Numbered from the stretch's first letter, positions 12,075 through 23,170 are shown. The stretch: 64,000 nt of DNA from Pelobates cultripes (GCA_933207985.1 OW240913.1:359396856-359460855), one strand, 5' to 3'. Program-made: numbers and translations. Notes: generated from the sequence alone by a model not told the origin.

Positions 12075-13690
12075 GTGGTCCTTTTCAGAGCTATGAGCAC
12101 AGCTTGACTGTCAGAAGCTTCTTATGCAGCTGGCTTATGGGTCAAAATTAGATTTGTAGGATACACAACCACAGCAATCTTGCTGTAAGATAGGAGTGCA
12201 GCGGATGTAAGTTCTTTTTATTTCCATTTTGAACAGTTCTCTTCACCCTAGTAAATGCTAAAATAGTGTTTACTGTGGTTAGGGACATGGAATCATATCT
12301 TCTCTTCAAGTCACTACTAATAACTGATACATGGCATGTAATTAATATTACTACCAGGGCACACAGGCTTCCAAGGTAGAACACAGTGCAACGATGCGGA
12401 TATCTCCAACATACAGTGTCTGGTGACTATACAACTGATTGTCCCAGCTTGTTCCACACAATGCAAATGGCAGTCAGAGTCTCTGTAAATGGATTTACTG
12501 TATCTCACGTAGCCAGGTGTAACCTCTATTGTCTAGTCTAGGAAGTTCTGGTCTAGTCTAGGCAGACTTTCCTGAAATGGGCATCTAACCCCCACAAAAT
12601 GGCAAAAAGATGGAATATTATGACTTATTACAGAAAAGGCAAAAAAAAAAAAAAAAGCATAGACGTGGAGTAATAGTTTTATGCAAAATGGCGCAAATGC
12701 ATGTCTCCCAACCGTTTGGATTTCAGCTGGATAGTCCTGATTTTTAGGTCCTGTGCTGCCGCCCAGACTTAGTTCACTGATGTCCCGCTTTTGTGGGCAC
12801 CAGGGAATTGTTATTCACGCTAGGCAGACTGCTATTAACTCAGACAGACCTGCCCCCTTTTCCGAGAACCCACCCTTTGGTTGGAGCTAGTGACACAATT
12901 ACATCACTGGTCCGCCCCATTTACCTCCCTCCCACCAGTGTCCTGCACAAAACTGGAAAATGTGAAAGCAAATGCAACAGTCTTTATACATAATCCCCAT
13001 TACCTCTTCCATGTCAGAATGACAGAAAAATGGCAGTACCATACCAATGATGGTCAGGAAGAAAATATAAATGTACCTAATTGGTTATATATAAAAAATG
13101 TTGAGTTAGCTTTCACGTTTCTGCCAGTTTGGTGTAAAAGTACTATTTTCTTATGTATAAAACTGTTACTCTATCTTTAGACTTTCTTCTGTTTTCTCTT
13201 TAATCCACCAAAATAATCATTCTTTCAGACACTATTTCTTCATTCTTCATTTTTTTTTGCTCATTTTTATTAACAAAAAGAATAAGTGGTCGAGCTTGAA
13301 ATTTTACATGTCAGGTGATATTTAATTAATAGCGATAAAAGTTAAAAGAGTAAAAACCTTCATGTGTGATCAAATAAGAATTTTTACAGTGAGCTAACAA
13401 TTGCAACTATTGCAAGTATACCACATATATTATCTAAAAAAAACAACTTAAATGTAGCAACAAAACATAAATGTGGCAAAACAAGCTCAAGAGTGTAATA
13501 GTTATACAATGTATCAGTCATCAACCAGCTGTCTGTTGGTAACATGAGTAACCAGCAGGTGTTAGGACATAACCAACAAACTGAGGAGAGGGCAGGTTGC
13601 CTAAAGTTCATTATCATATCGTACTTTAGGATATCCATTGCCCTATCTATGGGTAATGGCAAACAAGGTAATATACCGAACTGCCAGGTG
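12075..13690. other. Intergenic stretch, no gene recognised
   Basis: A short local repeat GTCTAGTCTAGG occurs twice at 12530-12562. No coding signal on either strand. Confidence 0.45.
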
Positions 13691-13699
13691 TGATCCAGC

Positions 13700-13870
13700 A
13701 TAGAAACATAGAATGTGATGGCAGACAAGAACCATTCGGCCCATCTAGTCTGCCCAATTTTCTAAATACTTTCATTAGTCCCTGGCCTTATCTTATAGTT
13801 AGGATAGCCTTATGCCTATCCCACGCATGCTTAAACTCCCTCACTCAGCCCGCAGATATAATGGCCCACT
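13700..13870. repeat. Dispersed frog repeat fragment (CATTCGGCCCATCTAG type)
   Basis: Contains ACCATTCGGCCCATCTAGTC and TGCCTATCCCACGCATGC, a block I recognise as highly repeated in frog genomes, probably from a LINE. Class uncertain. Confidence 0.5.
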
Positions 13871-13930
13871 GTCTGGGTTCACTAATTATACATGGTATAT
13901 ATATTCTGAAATGAGATTGCTCATTATTGC

Positions 13931-14164
13931 TAATAATTACGTATAAATCTAAACACACAAAATAAGGTCCAGCTTTGATTCCGTGTTACAACCTGCGGCC
14001 CCTCCAGATGTTGCCGAACCACAACTCCCATGATTCCCTGGCTATCTGTTTCATTGAAAGAATCATGGGAGTTGTAGTTCAGCAACATCTGGAGGGGCCG
14101 CAGGTTGTAACACAGAATCAAAGCTGGACCTTATTTTTTGTGTTTAGATTTATAAGTAATTATT
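13931..14164. mobile_element. Near-perfect palindromic element, arms about 104 bp
   Basis: The left arm TAATAATTACGTATAAATCT pairs with the right end TATAAGTAATTATTA; the arms include CAACTCCCATGATTC and its complement and CCTGCGGCCCCTCCAGATG and its complement, with a loop of about 25 bp near 14037-14061. Only a handful of mismatches. Probably a foldback MITE. Confidence 0.8.
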
Positions 14165-14389
14165 ACTTTGGATTTTATTTTCACTAAAGTGAAAGTCAGC
14201 TTTGTTTTATGTTAGTTTGGTTTCCAGTTTACACATATAGTTTGAATTCCCAGCAATATTCACTTCAGTGAACAGCCCAGACACAGGTTTATAAACAAAG
14301 AGTTCTAAACACAACATGAATAACTCAGCTTCGGCGTCATGTACCACCAGATAGATACAGTGTCTCTGTGTGTTTAGAGCTCTGGCGCT

Positions 14390-14445
14390 GTGACGTTCCT
14401 GGAAAACGTGACGCTGACAGCGCGGCGGCCATCTTTGTGGCTGGA
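14390..14445. promoter_or_regulatory. Second small CpG-rich patch with inverted YY1 motif upstream of SDE2
   Basis: GCCATCTT at about 14428-14436 is the reverse complement of the YY1 core seen in the SDE2 leader. It sits in a short GC-rich patch (GACAGCGCGGCGGCCAT). It could be part of the SDE2 promoter or the start of a divergent transcript; I see no minus-strand coding exon nearby. Confidence 0.35.
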
Positions 14446-14699
14446 ATAAGAGCAGCAAAGCAGACATATTGTGTGACAGCCGCAGAATTCTAAAATACAT
14501 TATAATTGCACAAAATACACAGAAAACAATAAAAAAATAAACCTGAAAGCAAAATACACTGAGCAGCACCTTCCATTACTTGGAATTATATAATTATACA
14601 AGAATAACACACTGTGCTACTTAGTTTATTTATTTCATGTTATGGCGTCCTAGCTCTCTTTCTATTCTATCCCTAAACTTGTTTTTCTCTAATACTCCC

Positions 14700-14851
14700 C
14701 ATCCCCCATGTACTCGGAGGCCATTTTCCCGCCTGCCCGCAGTAAAGATGGCGGCAGTGGGTTTACGCGTTTACGTCATCGCGTGAGTCGCTTCCTTCCG
14801 GCTGCTGGAGCGTCACGTGACGCCGTGTTGTTGTGGCTGGGGCTAGCAGAC
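14700..14851 (+). promoter_or_regulatory. SDE2 promoter / 5' leader, TATA-less housekeeping type
   Basis: There is no TATA box. Visible motifs are a YY1 site AAAGATGGCGGC at 14744-14755, a CRE-like TTACGTCA at 14771-14778, an ETS site CTTCCGG at 14795-14801 and an E-box palindrome TCACGTGA at 14813-14820. The segment is CpG-rich compared with its surroundings. YY1 and ETS sites just downstream of the start site are typical of housekeeping genes. The exact start site is unknown. Confidence 0.7.
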
Positions 14852-14956
14852 ATGGCGGTCGCTGTGTGGGTGCGTGATGCTCTCTCGGGCCGGGTGTCCG
14901 GTGTCAGGAGGCCGCAGGGAGCCACGGTTCGGGATCTCCTTCCTCAGCCTGAGCTG
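14852..14956 (+). CDS. sde2: SDE2 exon 1 (start of ubiquitin-like domain)
   Basis: Thirty-five codons from ATG in GACATGG context to a GAGCTG/GTGAGA donor, phase 0. The residues ([13 protein letters not shown]...[10 protein letters not shown]) form the first strands of the ubiquitin-like fold. The family is variable here, so the start rests on context and length rather than strong conservation. Confidence 0.88.
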
Positions 14957-17900
14957 GTGAGACATTCTGCTGCCCTGTGACACCCCAAACAGGGCTTTAG
15001 ATCCTATATGTTAGCTTCATGTACAATCTGTGCCAGTCAGAGCAACTTCACTGCTCTTTGTTTTAGGTTAAAGGACCACTAAGGGCACCCAGCTTAATGA
15101 AGTGGTCTGGGTGCCAGGTCCAGCTAGGGTTAACCCATTTTTTTTATAAACATAGCTTTCAGAGAAACTGCTATGTTTATAAATGGTTAATCCAGCCTCT
15201 AAAGCCTCTAGTGGCTGTCTCATTGACAGCCGCTAGAGGCGCTTGCGTGATTCTCACTGTGAAAATCACAGTGAGAGCACGCAAGCGTCCATAGGAAAGC
15301 ATTATGAAGGCTTTCCTATGCGACCGACTGAATGCGCACGCAGCTCAGCCGAAGAGGGGCATCAGAGGCGGAGAGGAGGAGGAGAGCTCCCCGCCCAGCG
15401 CTGGAAAAAAGTTAAGTTTAACCCCTTTCCTTGCCATCCAGCCTGGCGGGAGTGGTCTGAGGGTGGGGGCATGAGTATGTTTTCCTGGCACTATACTGGT
15501 CCTTTAAGTGTTTACACAAATGGTCTTGTCTCTTTTAGGGCCTAACAAATGACTTCTATGTGAAATGCAATGGTCGTCTGGTTGATTTGGAAGAAGAGCT
15601 TCAGGATGGCCTTACATACAGCGTGGAGCTACGGCTATGTGGGGGGAAAGGAGGTTTGTGAATCTCAATAAAATGAATTAGGCTTCATAAAATAAAGCTG
15701 TGATTTAACATGTTGTACTTCCTATTCTGCTTTTCTTTATAACCAAAGAACGAAATATCTTGGATTGCTCTCCTAAATGCAACAACTTTGATGACGGAGT
15801 CAATTCCTGAAACATAAAGTTGTTCTATACCTGGTTGGATCCTACTCCCTCTTTGTTTCATACAGTGATTTAGTTTACTATACTTTCTACATATCTACTG
15901 ATAACTACTTCGAAGTGCATAAAAAACAAAGGGCTTCACATAATTATGAATGGCTAATACTTTCATGACATTGAAAATGCCAGCACATTGTTGGGCACAA
16001 AGCATCTTTTATCAGAATACTACCCAGTAAGAAATTACATGGTTTATTTCTCTTGTCCCTCTCCTGTCTGTGGTTCGAGCTGTGTAAATCTGTGTATGTT
16101 GTCACTGATGGTTAACTGTTTAACCCTTTAAGGACCAAGCTTATGGAATAAAAGGGAATCGTGACATGTCACACATGTCATGTGTCCTTAAGGGGTTAAT
16201 TAAAGGATCATAACGTTCTGTTTCCAGGTGTGCCCTGGCACCCCCCAATTTAACTGGTCAAAGATTTTAAGTTTGACTTCTCACCTGGCATTTGTTGGGT
16301 ACAGATCCATGCCTCCTTGTAGCTAGAAGTGCTCTTCACTGAGCTAAGCAGTCTTGGATTTATTGTACGAGAGCTAACGGAAGCTCCTCATAGGACTTTC
16401 CAACTGAGAGGAGTTAAGGAGCGAGACACTGAGGACCCCAGTTAAGAAATTGAGCTGTTGCCAAACAGTGGGGGCTCTCCTGGCACAATAAACCAATCCA
16501 GCATGTGGCAGTGGTTATGGTGTGTGTATTATTCTATTTAAGGGACCGTAATCATTTTTATGATGACATTTGTTATTCTCCTCTGTTTACCATCCAGGAT
16601 TTGGTTCAATGCTCAGGGCACTTGGCGCACAGATCGAAAAGACCACAAATAGGGAAGCGTGTCGCGATCTTAGCGGAAGGAGACTTCGAGATGTAAACCA
16701 CGAGAAAGCGTAAGAAAAGCAATTTATATGTTTTCTTCTGTTACTTTACTTTAAATGTCTCTTTTCTGCTTTATTTTAGGGTTTTTTTCTGTTTGTTTTA
16801 ATCAATATATGGGAAAATTCTACAGCTAGCATTTTTTTCTATTTCTAAATGTTAACATTTTCATTTTGATAACTTTAATCATGCCTACTTGTTTACAGTG
16901 AGCATATTGTGCAGGTCCTGCTTTTGTTGGTTATTTTCTAAAGTGTAATTATTGAGACCTAAACAATTCACTTAAGTGTCAATTTTCCATTTCTAAAGAT
17001 AGCTGACTTTCAATGGTATTTTATGGATTGTAACTATATTGTACAATATTTTGATTAATGCTTTGTGTTTAATATTGATTTCTTTTTTTCACTCGTATAA
17101 TTTGTTTGTCAATGTAAAGCTCTCTGAATAAGAGCACTATATAAGCATTATTAAATAAATAAATTTTTACTTTGAATAGAATGGCAGAATGGATAAAAAA
17201 GCAAGCCGAGCGGGAAGCAGAAAAGGAGCAAAGACGCCTGGAAAGGTTGCAGCGTAAGCTGGCAGAACCTAAACACTATTTCACCGACCCAGAGTATCAT
17301 CGTCAGTGTCATGATATGTCAGAACGTTTGGAGGAATCCGTAATCAAAGGTACTGACAGATCCCTCAATTACTCTGATCCATATAATTGTACCAAAGCTG
17401 AGTGGGTTAGGTTCACATTACTTTTCTGCGTGGTGTGATTTTATATAAATAAGGACTACTATAATTAGACACGGTTAGTACAGGACAGTACTTACAATGA
17501 TACAGATGAGAATCCCAATTTTACATCTCTGCCCAGCATTTCACAAGAGCAACAAAAGTCATTTACTGAAGGACCAGAGAAGTAGAGGGGGCAGAACAGG
17601 TCAGGGATTGAAGTTGTAGATAGAATAAAAGGAGGTGTCGGATCACATGTTGATGGTACCTCCATGGAGCGTGTTTAATGGGGATCAGAATCTTTATATT
17701 CATTTCCATATGTGACGGTTTGTGGAAATGTAATCAATTTATAGAAGTAATCGGATAATTCCAAAGATTAAAAACACACACTGAATTACTGTGGAGATAT
17801 TTATTTTACTTGAGCTATATACTGTAATTGACAACTTTAATTTGGGTGCTAATATGAAAGCTCACTTTTACATTAGCCAAGTGGCTGCTGAGGTGCTGAG

Positions 17901-20900
17901 ATTTAAAGGCCCGGAGAGACTCATTGGGACACAAAAATAGAATGGCAATCAAAGATTCTTTCCACCATGTGGTGATTATAGTACTTTGCATTATGGCCAT
18001 GATACATTTTGACTTTTCACTTACATTCACCTTGTGCTTTACATTTTGAGTTTATTAAGTGTTCTTGCATAGCTACTGGTGGAGGCAAGAACACTTCACA
18101 CAATTTCCCTAGAAATTGTAGATTTTGTAGTTTCTGTATGTGCTCTTTATGTACAATAAAATCCAATGATCATGATTTCTTTGGATATGTAAGGGTTATC
18201 TGCTCTGAATGGACATTTTCTTTATGATTGTGACCGCACACACAGCCCTGGTGTAGTGTTGTCTTGACCTTCTGTATCAGGTGATGCAGAACGTTTCCTT
18301 CTTTTCCCATGATACCTCGGGCCACTGCCACGCATGCACCTTAGGTCTCCCCCACCGGCTGACGGTGGTGGAGGAGCGTGAGTGGAGTGCTCCTGTTTAC
18401 AGCTTACTGTAGAAAGCGATACGCTGAACTATAACTACCAGGAAATTACATTATAACGTCACTTATAGCAGTGATATTGTAATATAGGGGAAACATTGGA
18501 GGATGGGCAAAAATTGTGGGTTTAAGGAGCGATATTATTTATTAAAACAAAAGACCATGAAGATAAAACAAACACATTCAAACTTAAAGGATCATTAGAG
18601 TGTCAGGAAAACAAACCGGTTTTCCTGACACTATAGTGCCCTAAGGGTGCCCTCAACCTCAGGATCCCTCTCCCTTGGCGCTGAAGGGGATTAAAACCCC
18701 TTCAGTTACTTACGTTAATCCAGCGCCGGGCTCCCTCAGTGCTGGTGACCTCTCTTCCCCCGCCAACGTCAGCTCCCCCGTCCGACCTCAGCGGAGCTGA
18801 ATGCGCATGCGAGGCACGCATTCAAAGTGTCCATAGGAAAACCTTTCACGATGCTTTCCTATGGACGCTCTGCCCGATGGAGGCAAAATGTGTTTTCAGC
18901 GTCACAGATGCATCTCTAGTGGCTGTCCAGAAGACAGTCACTAGAGACTGGCTTGACCCCAAATGTAAACATGGCCGTTTCTCTGAAACGGCTATGTTTG
19001 CATCTGAAGAGTTAAAACCTGAGGGACCTGGCACCCAGACCACTTCATTGAGCTGAAGTGGTCTGGGTGACTATAGTGCCCCTTTAAACCTAAGATGTGG
19101 TTGTCCCATTTATAGGCCAACAGGAAGTGTGAATCACACACAATAGGTTTTTCCCACGGTTTCTTCCTTTGGGATGTTTTGGAGATGGTAAAGGAACACC
19201 TGACTGGTCTGACTTTTGAGTCTGCTAGTATAGGATCCAATGCTGGGTTAAAAAAGAAAATCATGTATATTTCTCTCTTTAAGGCTTACAAGCATCTTCA
19301 AGTACTGTGGTCTCTCCGGAGACAGAGCAAAGTCGCAAACGCAAGACAGAAGTGAAAGTCGGGAAGTCAGAACCTGGCAAAAAGAAATGCTTTTGGTAGG
19401 TTTTTTTTTGTTTTTCAGCATTTGTTGAATTGTGATGCAATAATGTCCTGCAAGTTGCACTCTGTGTACAGCAGTTTCCCGTTTCAATATAATATGAAGT
19501 AAAGGTACACTTCAAACTGTAGTTGATCCATCCTTTTTTAAAGCATTATAAAATAACAAAGTTCCTGCATATTCTGCACATTCAATGGATTTGCAGCTTC
19601 TACAGTGAGCACTGCCTGTTCTGGAAAGTGACTGAACCTTTCCTGATCTAGTTATAATTTTTCTGTTGAGTTGTGAGGATATCTGTTATGGTCACAGCAG
19701 GCATTTATCAAGCTATATTTAAACAGATTTACAACGTGTAGCCTAACCTACATTAGACCTACCTGGTGGATTTTTGGTGTTTGTTTTGTACAGGTACAAT
19801 ATTATAAATAAGGAATCTTGCTGGTCATGAGAAGTTAGTCTTATCGACTATGCACGTCTGGTTTTTTTCTGAACTCATCCATTGTTTTGTACATACATGG
19901 ATATTACAAGAACCCTTGTGAATTTTATTTATTTTATTCAGGACGGGAGTGGAAGGATTGGAAGTGTCTTCCAGTTCAGATAGTGACAGCGACTGTGAAT
20001 CACCAAGTACGTCATCAGCCTCTCACAGTACAGATCCTAAACTGCACAGCTCAGAGAGTCAAAGTGATTCTGATGGATCTGAGTCACATCCCACACCTAT
20101 GACAACTTCACAGGCTAAGCAGAAAATGTCTGTAGAAGCATTCGAGGAGCAGAAAATGTCTGTAGAGGCATCCGAGGAGCAGAAAATGGCTGTAGAGGCA
20201 TCCGAGGAGCAGAAAATGTCTGTAGAGGCATCCGAGGAGCAGAAAATGGCTGTAGAGGCATCCGAGGAGCAGAAAATGGCTGTAGAGGCATCTGAAAAAC
20301 ATCAAATGTCTTTAGAGGCATCCGAGGAACAGAAGAAATCTGAACCTACAATACAACAGATATGTCTGTCAGAAGAGAGATTACCAGATATAGAAACTGC
20401 CAAACCAGTGCCGGACACAGTGAATAAGGTAAGCAAACATCTGTGCAATCAATTGGTGCCGTGTTTTAGTTTTTTTTTTTCTTTTACAGCTTAAGTTCAA
20501 ACTGTAATTTTTATATATTCTCTATATACAATCTGGTTGCAACGACAGTGGTAATGCCATCAATATACAACTGTAATGTTTGAGTATTATTATATATTTA
20601 ACTTGGGATAGTTATGACAGATCATGTGGTTGACAAGGTCTCCCTCTAGTCTAAACGTTGTGCTGGGTAAATCATTATGTATGTAATTTAGAAACTAGAC
20701 TCATCCGAAGATCAACTGCTCTGCACATAGAATAGCACAGCGGAGCGGACCAGCTGAGTACTCAGTGCCCCAAAGATGATGTGATTGGCATCACCCTGTC
20801 TGTACACTCGCACTAGCTGGAAATCGGTTTCACCATTTGTTGGCAGGGTACCTGCATGGCTTTCAATAGACATTTATTTTACCCTTCTACTAAAGTGTTG

Positions 20901-21595
20901 TGTTACAGAGAAGGAAGGAATAATATTTATAATATATTTATAATATACTTTTCGTCCATGTTTGCTAATACTTTTCCAGCTCAGTTTGCACAATGTATTC
21001 TTTAAATGTACTCTTTAGAGTAACGACTTACAATAGTAACACAGGCCAAGTCAAATATTGTGTTAAAACATCACACCAATTATTACATTTAAGAAAATAA
21101 TTATTTTTTTTAGCAGTTTTCAGACCCGTTTAAACATAACTTTAACGGTTCAGCCAATGACACCTGCCCTACTTTTTCTGACTTGTAACATTCTATACTT
21201 CCAACTCATTGGGGACCACCAAAGATTAAAGGCTGGGTTAAACTAGTGACCATGAGGTTTATGCAGGTAGAGTTAAATATTATATAGTAGGCTACACGTC
21301 CCATTGCTAACTCTTGAGTATGTGGACAAGCCAAAAGTAAAAAAAATATTTTCAATAAATATGCTCTTTGTTCCTGCAGGATTCCTCTCCTCTTGACCTT
21401 CTCAAGTTTAGCTCTGCGATGGAACTGGAAGTCCTGGGTTTGGAGAAGTTGAAAGTGGAACTTGCGGCTCTAGGTTTGAAATGTGGTGGGACTCTGCATG
21501 AACGAGCTGCCAGGCTGTATTCAGTAAGGGGACTCTCTAGAGACCAGATAGACCCCAGTTTATTTGCCAAGCCAGCAAAAGGGAAAAGGAAATAA
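14852..21595 (+). CDS. sde2: SDE2 (telomere maintenance / splicing / replication-stress protein), complete, 7 coding exons
   Basis: Exons are 14852-14956, 15539-15653, 16598-16709, 17180-17349, 19284-19395, 19942-20428 and 21380-21595. All junctions are GT-AG, the joined frame stays open, and it gives 438 residues (human SDE2 is about 450). Residues 1-71 form the ubiquitin-like fold, followed by the invariant GGKGG at 70-74; deubiquitinases cut this family between GG and KGG. Residues 74-167 are the conserved Sde2 core ([20 protein letters not shown], then a basic, Glu/Arg-rich helix). Exon 6 is acidic and Ser-rich with a decapeptide repeat. Exon 7 is a SAP-type DNA-binding domain ending in a Lys-rich tail. 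Known family role: PCNA-associated control of replication stress, and in fission yeast spliceosomal splicing of selected introns. The ATG at 14852 was chosen over the in-frame one at 14708 because it has GACATGG context and gives the usual MA start. The next gene downstream is lefty, as in human 1q42. Confidence 0.95.
15068..15507. mobile_element. T2 MITE in SDE2 intron 1
   Basis: TTAAAGGACCACTAAGGG ... CACTATACTGGTCCTTTAA. It has the TAGTGGCTGTCT / GACAGCC hairpin and CATAGGAAAGC. Same subfamily as 35243-35743. It ends 31 bp before exon 2. Confidence 0.8.
15539..15653 (+). CDS. sde2: SDE2 exon 2 (rest of ubiquitin-like domain, up to the cleavage motif)
   Basis: The acceptor is TCTTTTAG at 15531-15538. 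The exon encodes residues 36-73, including [10 protein letters not shown] and the LCGGKG that begins the processing site; the last G of GGKGG is split across the intron. Donor GTTTGT. Confidence 0.93.
16120..16199. mobile_element. Short piggyBac-type MITE in SDE2 intron 2
   Basis: Same family as the element at 35169, in the opposite orientation: TTAACCCTTTAAGGACC ... GTCCTTAAGGGGTTAA, with internal palindromic ATGTCACACATGTCAT-type sequence. TTAA at 16120-16123 and 16196-16199. Confidence 0.75.
16598..16709 (+). CDS. sde2: SDE2 exon 3 (invariant Sde2 core)
   Basis: Acceptor ATCCAG, donor GTAAGA. It encodes [20 protein letters not shown] and the following [16 protein letters not shown], the most conserved stretch of the Sde2 family from yeast to human. 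This block fixes the gene identification. Confidence 0.96.
17180..17349 (+). CDS. sde2: SDE2 exon 4 (basic coiled helix)
   Basis: Acceptor GAATAG, donor GTACTG. It encodes [20 protein letters not shown] and on through [11 protein letters not shown] to a Glu-rich end. The charge pattern suggests a long helix. The donor is weaker than the others (GTACTG), but phase 1 joins correctly to exon 5. Confidence 0.93.
18584..19087. mobile_element. T2 MITE in SDE2 intron 4
   Basis: TTAAAGGATCATTAGAG ... GACTATAGTGCCCCTTTAA, with GAAAACAAACCGGTTTTCCT and CTTCATTGAGCTGAAGTGG hairpins. It ends about 200 bp before exon 5. Confidence 0.8.
19284..19395 (+). CDS. sde2: SDE2 exon 5 (basic linker, KKKCFW)
   Basis: Acceptor CTTTAAG, donor GTAGGT. 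It encodes a Ser-rich then Lys/Arg-rich linker ending GKKKCF plus a split W codon, matching the conserved CFW-x-G-x-EGLE junction with exon 6. The preceding intron holds a T2 MITE ending about 200 bp upstream. Confidence 0.92.
19942..20428 (+). CDS. sde2: SDE2 exon 6 (acidic region with decapeptide repeat)
   Basis: Acceptor TATTCAG, donor GTAAGC, phase 0 at the end. It encodes [15 protein letters not shown] followed by a Ser/Glu-rich disordered stretch. Seven tandem ten-residue units ([10 protein letters not shown] type) occupy residues 267-336. The rest of the exon is poorly conserved in the family, as expected for a linker. Confidence 0.92.
20126..20335 (+). repeat. 30-bp coding minisatellite in SDE2 exon 6 (7 units)
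   Basis: Seven head-to-tail 30-bp units, each encoding [11 protein letters not shown] with small changes (unit 6 ends EKHQ, unit 7 starts MSL). The unit is a multiple of three, so the frame survives. Changes at codon 2 alternate Ser and Ala, and the units are nearly identical at the DNA level, suggesting recent slippage or unequal exchange. Confidence 0.93.
21380..21595 (+). CDS. sde2: SDE2 exon 7 (SAP domain and C-terminus)
   Basis: Acceptor CTGCAG, stop TAA at 21593-21595. It encodes a SAP-like helix-extended-loop-helix ([20 protein letters not shown], then [19 protein letters not shown]), followed by IDPSLFAKP and a basic tail. In human SDE2 this domain binds DNA. A polyadenylation signal AATAAA lies at 21831-21836. 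Confidence 0.95.
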   Translation, partial: DSSPLDLLKFSSAMELEVLGLEKLKVELAALGLKCGGTLHERAARLYSVRGLSRDQIDPSLFAKPAKGKRK

Positions 21596-21830
21596 ATTTT
21601 GTTTTTGGACAAAAAAACCTCATGTTTAAACTGTTGAATTTCAGTACACGAACATTGCTGCTTCCACCACTAAACCATTACGGGCCGTGACCTGAGATCA
21701 CCTCCCACATCTGATGCCATTTCTGGTTCATAAAAATTGAATGGTAAAACTTCACAACATGTGAAGAGGCCTATTTAAACAATATCACTGTATAAACCAT
21801 GCGTGTATTCATTTTACTGAATTTATTTTT

Positions 21831-21836
21831 AATAAA
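21831..21836 (+). terminator. Polyadenylation signal of SDE2
   Basis: AATAAA about 235 nt past the stop codon, followed by T-rich sequence. An AATAAA also overlaps the stop codon itself but is too close to leave room for a usual 3' UTR. Confidence 0.6.
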
Positions 21837-22189
21837 TATTTTTTAAGATCATTGATGGAATTGATCCATAGGTATTGCAGTGTTTTGGTCTGTTATCTTT
21901 GATATTTATATTATACATATTGGGGGTTTGACTAAGTTGTGAAGTTATCCTAAATTTTACAACAAGCAGCTTACTAGAATTTAGTTTTTAAATCAATATA
22001 TGGGAAAAATAAAACACCTTTTTTAATTTATTTTTTTATAAATATACTGGGGATTTACTAAAGGGCAAGCTGGTTAGTTTCTCTAAACTTTTGTGTGTTC
22101 TCAGAGCTCTCATATTCTTTGTTTTTCTTGCAATGCATTGACTTGGCTCTCCCCAAAAGGTTAATTGAGACTCACGAGCACAGATTCTA

Positions 22190-22527
22190 ATAACAGGAGC
22201 TAGTAAGACTCCTTTCCCCTTGGGCAACAGAACGAGACAGGGGTGCCCCCTATCCCGCTCCTATTCACATTTGCCTTGGGGTGGGGGTGTTGGGACAACA
22301 ATTCAACGTATTGGTTGATGCAGATGATGTCCTCCTTGAAACACTTGACGACACTTCTAGACTGCGACTCTTATCTTGCAGGATATAAAGTCAACTTGAC
22401 AAAATTGGTAGCCATGCCCTTTCACCTTTTGGCCCCAGATATGGTGCTCATTCAAAGTAAATACCACTTAAAAATCTCCACAAAGGAATTTACATACCTG
22501 GGCGTTCGATTCAATCTTGCTGTTTAA
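22190..22527 (+). pseudogene. LINE (L1/Tx1-like) reverse transcriptase fragment
   Basis: GNRTRQGCPLS in one frame, then LLFTFALGWG, then WLVDADDVLL carrying the DD of the RT active site, then GYKVNLTKL and FTYLGVRF, all hallmark L1-type RT blocks in the correct order. A frameshift near 22230 separates the first block, and sequence between the blocks is missing. Dead fragment. Confidence 0.75.
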
Positions 22528-22532
22528 ACATA

Positions 22533-22635
22533 ACTACAGTTGCAAGAAAAAGTATGTGAACCCTTTTGGAATGATATGGATTTCTGCACAAGTTGGTCAT
22601 AAAATGTGATCTGATCATCATCTAAGTCACAACAA
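22533..22635. mobile_element. Tc1/mariner-like terminal fragment
   Basis: CAGTTGCAAGAAAAAGTATG and TGATATGGATTTCTGCACAA match a terminal repeat I know from Tc1/mariner-type elements of fish and frogs. No transposase and no second end are visible. Confidence 0.6.
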
Positions 22636-22933
22636 CTCTCCTAATCTTATCTTGTGTCATTCACCTGTCACAATGCACCAGCTTTACTCATGCGTAGCTA
22701 TAGGGGTCTAAAGGGTGATATATTACCTCTCATATCTAAAGCAAGTATCCAGCAAATGGTGAAAAGAGTTTAATACCTGCATGTAACCTTATCCTGTACC
22801 TATTATTATACCAAAAAATGAGCACTGTCTAGCAACTACCCTACTTGTTATCTATGCCAAGCAGCTCGAGGAATGCCTTTGGGACACTGCAAAAAAAAAA
22901 ATTATACAGCAAAATAAATGCTCTAGGTTAGCC

Positions 22934-23170
22934 TCGTTTCCACTGAGCAGTATGGTTCGGATCAGTGCGCTTCAGAAGAGTTAGAATGGTCCAGCCTATT
23001 CAGGTGAGCGTTTCCACTGCAAGTCGGACCGCTAGGGGGCGTGTGGGGTTTAGACCAAATGCCTAGCGTGTCATTTGTCGTGAGCATTGTTTTACTGTCC
23101 GCCAATCAATGGATTGTATAGTGTGACGCCAGTAGCTCCGCCCTAACCATACCATACCATTTCCACAGCT
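22934..23170. other. Possible unclassified DNA-transposon fragment (CGTTTCCACTGAGC type)
   Basis: Contains CGTTTCCACTGAGCAG, GCGTTTCCACTGC and CCATACCATACCATTTCCAC, which resemble ends of elements common in fish and amphibians. I could not define both ends. Confidence 0.35.

Noticed and set aside
14708..14851. In-frame upstream start that would lengthen SDE2 by 48 residues
   Set aside because: The extension has no similarity to SDE2, carries promoter motifs (YY1, CRE, ETS), and the ATG at 14852 has better context and gives the usual family length.
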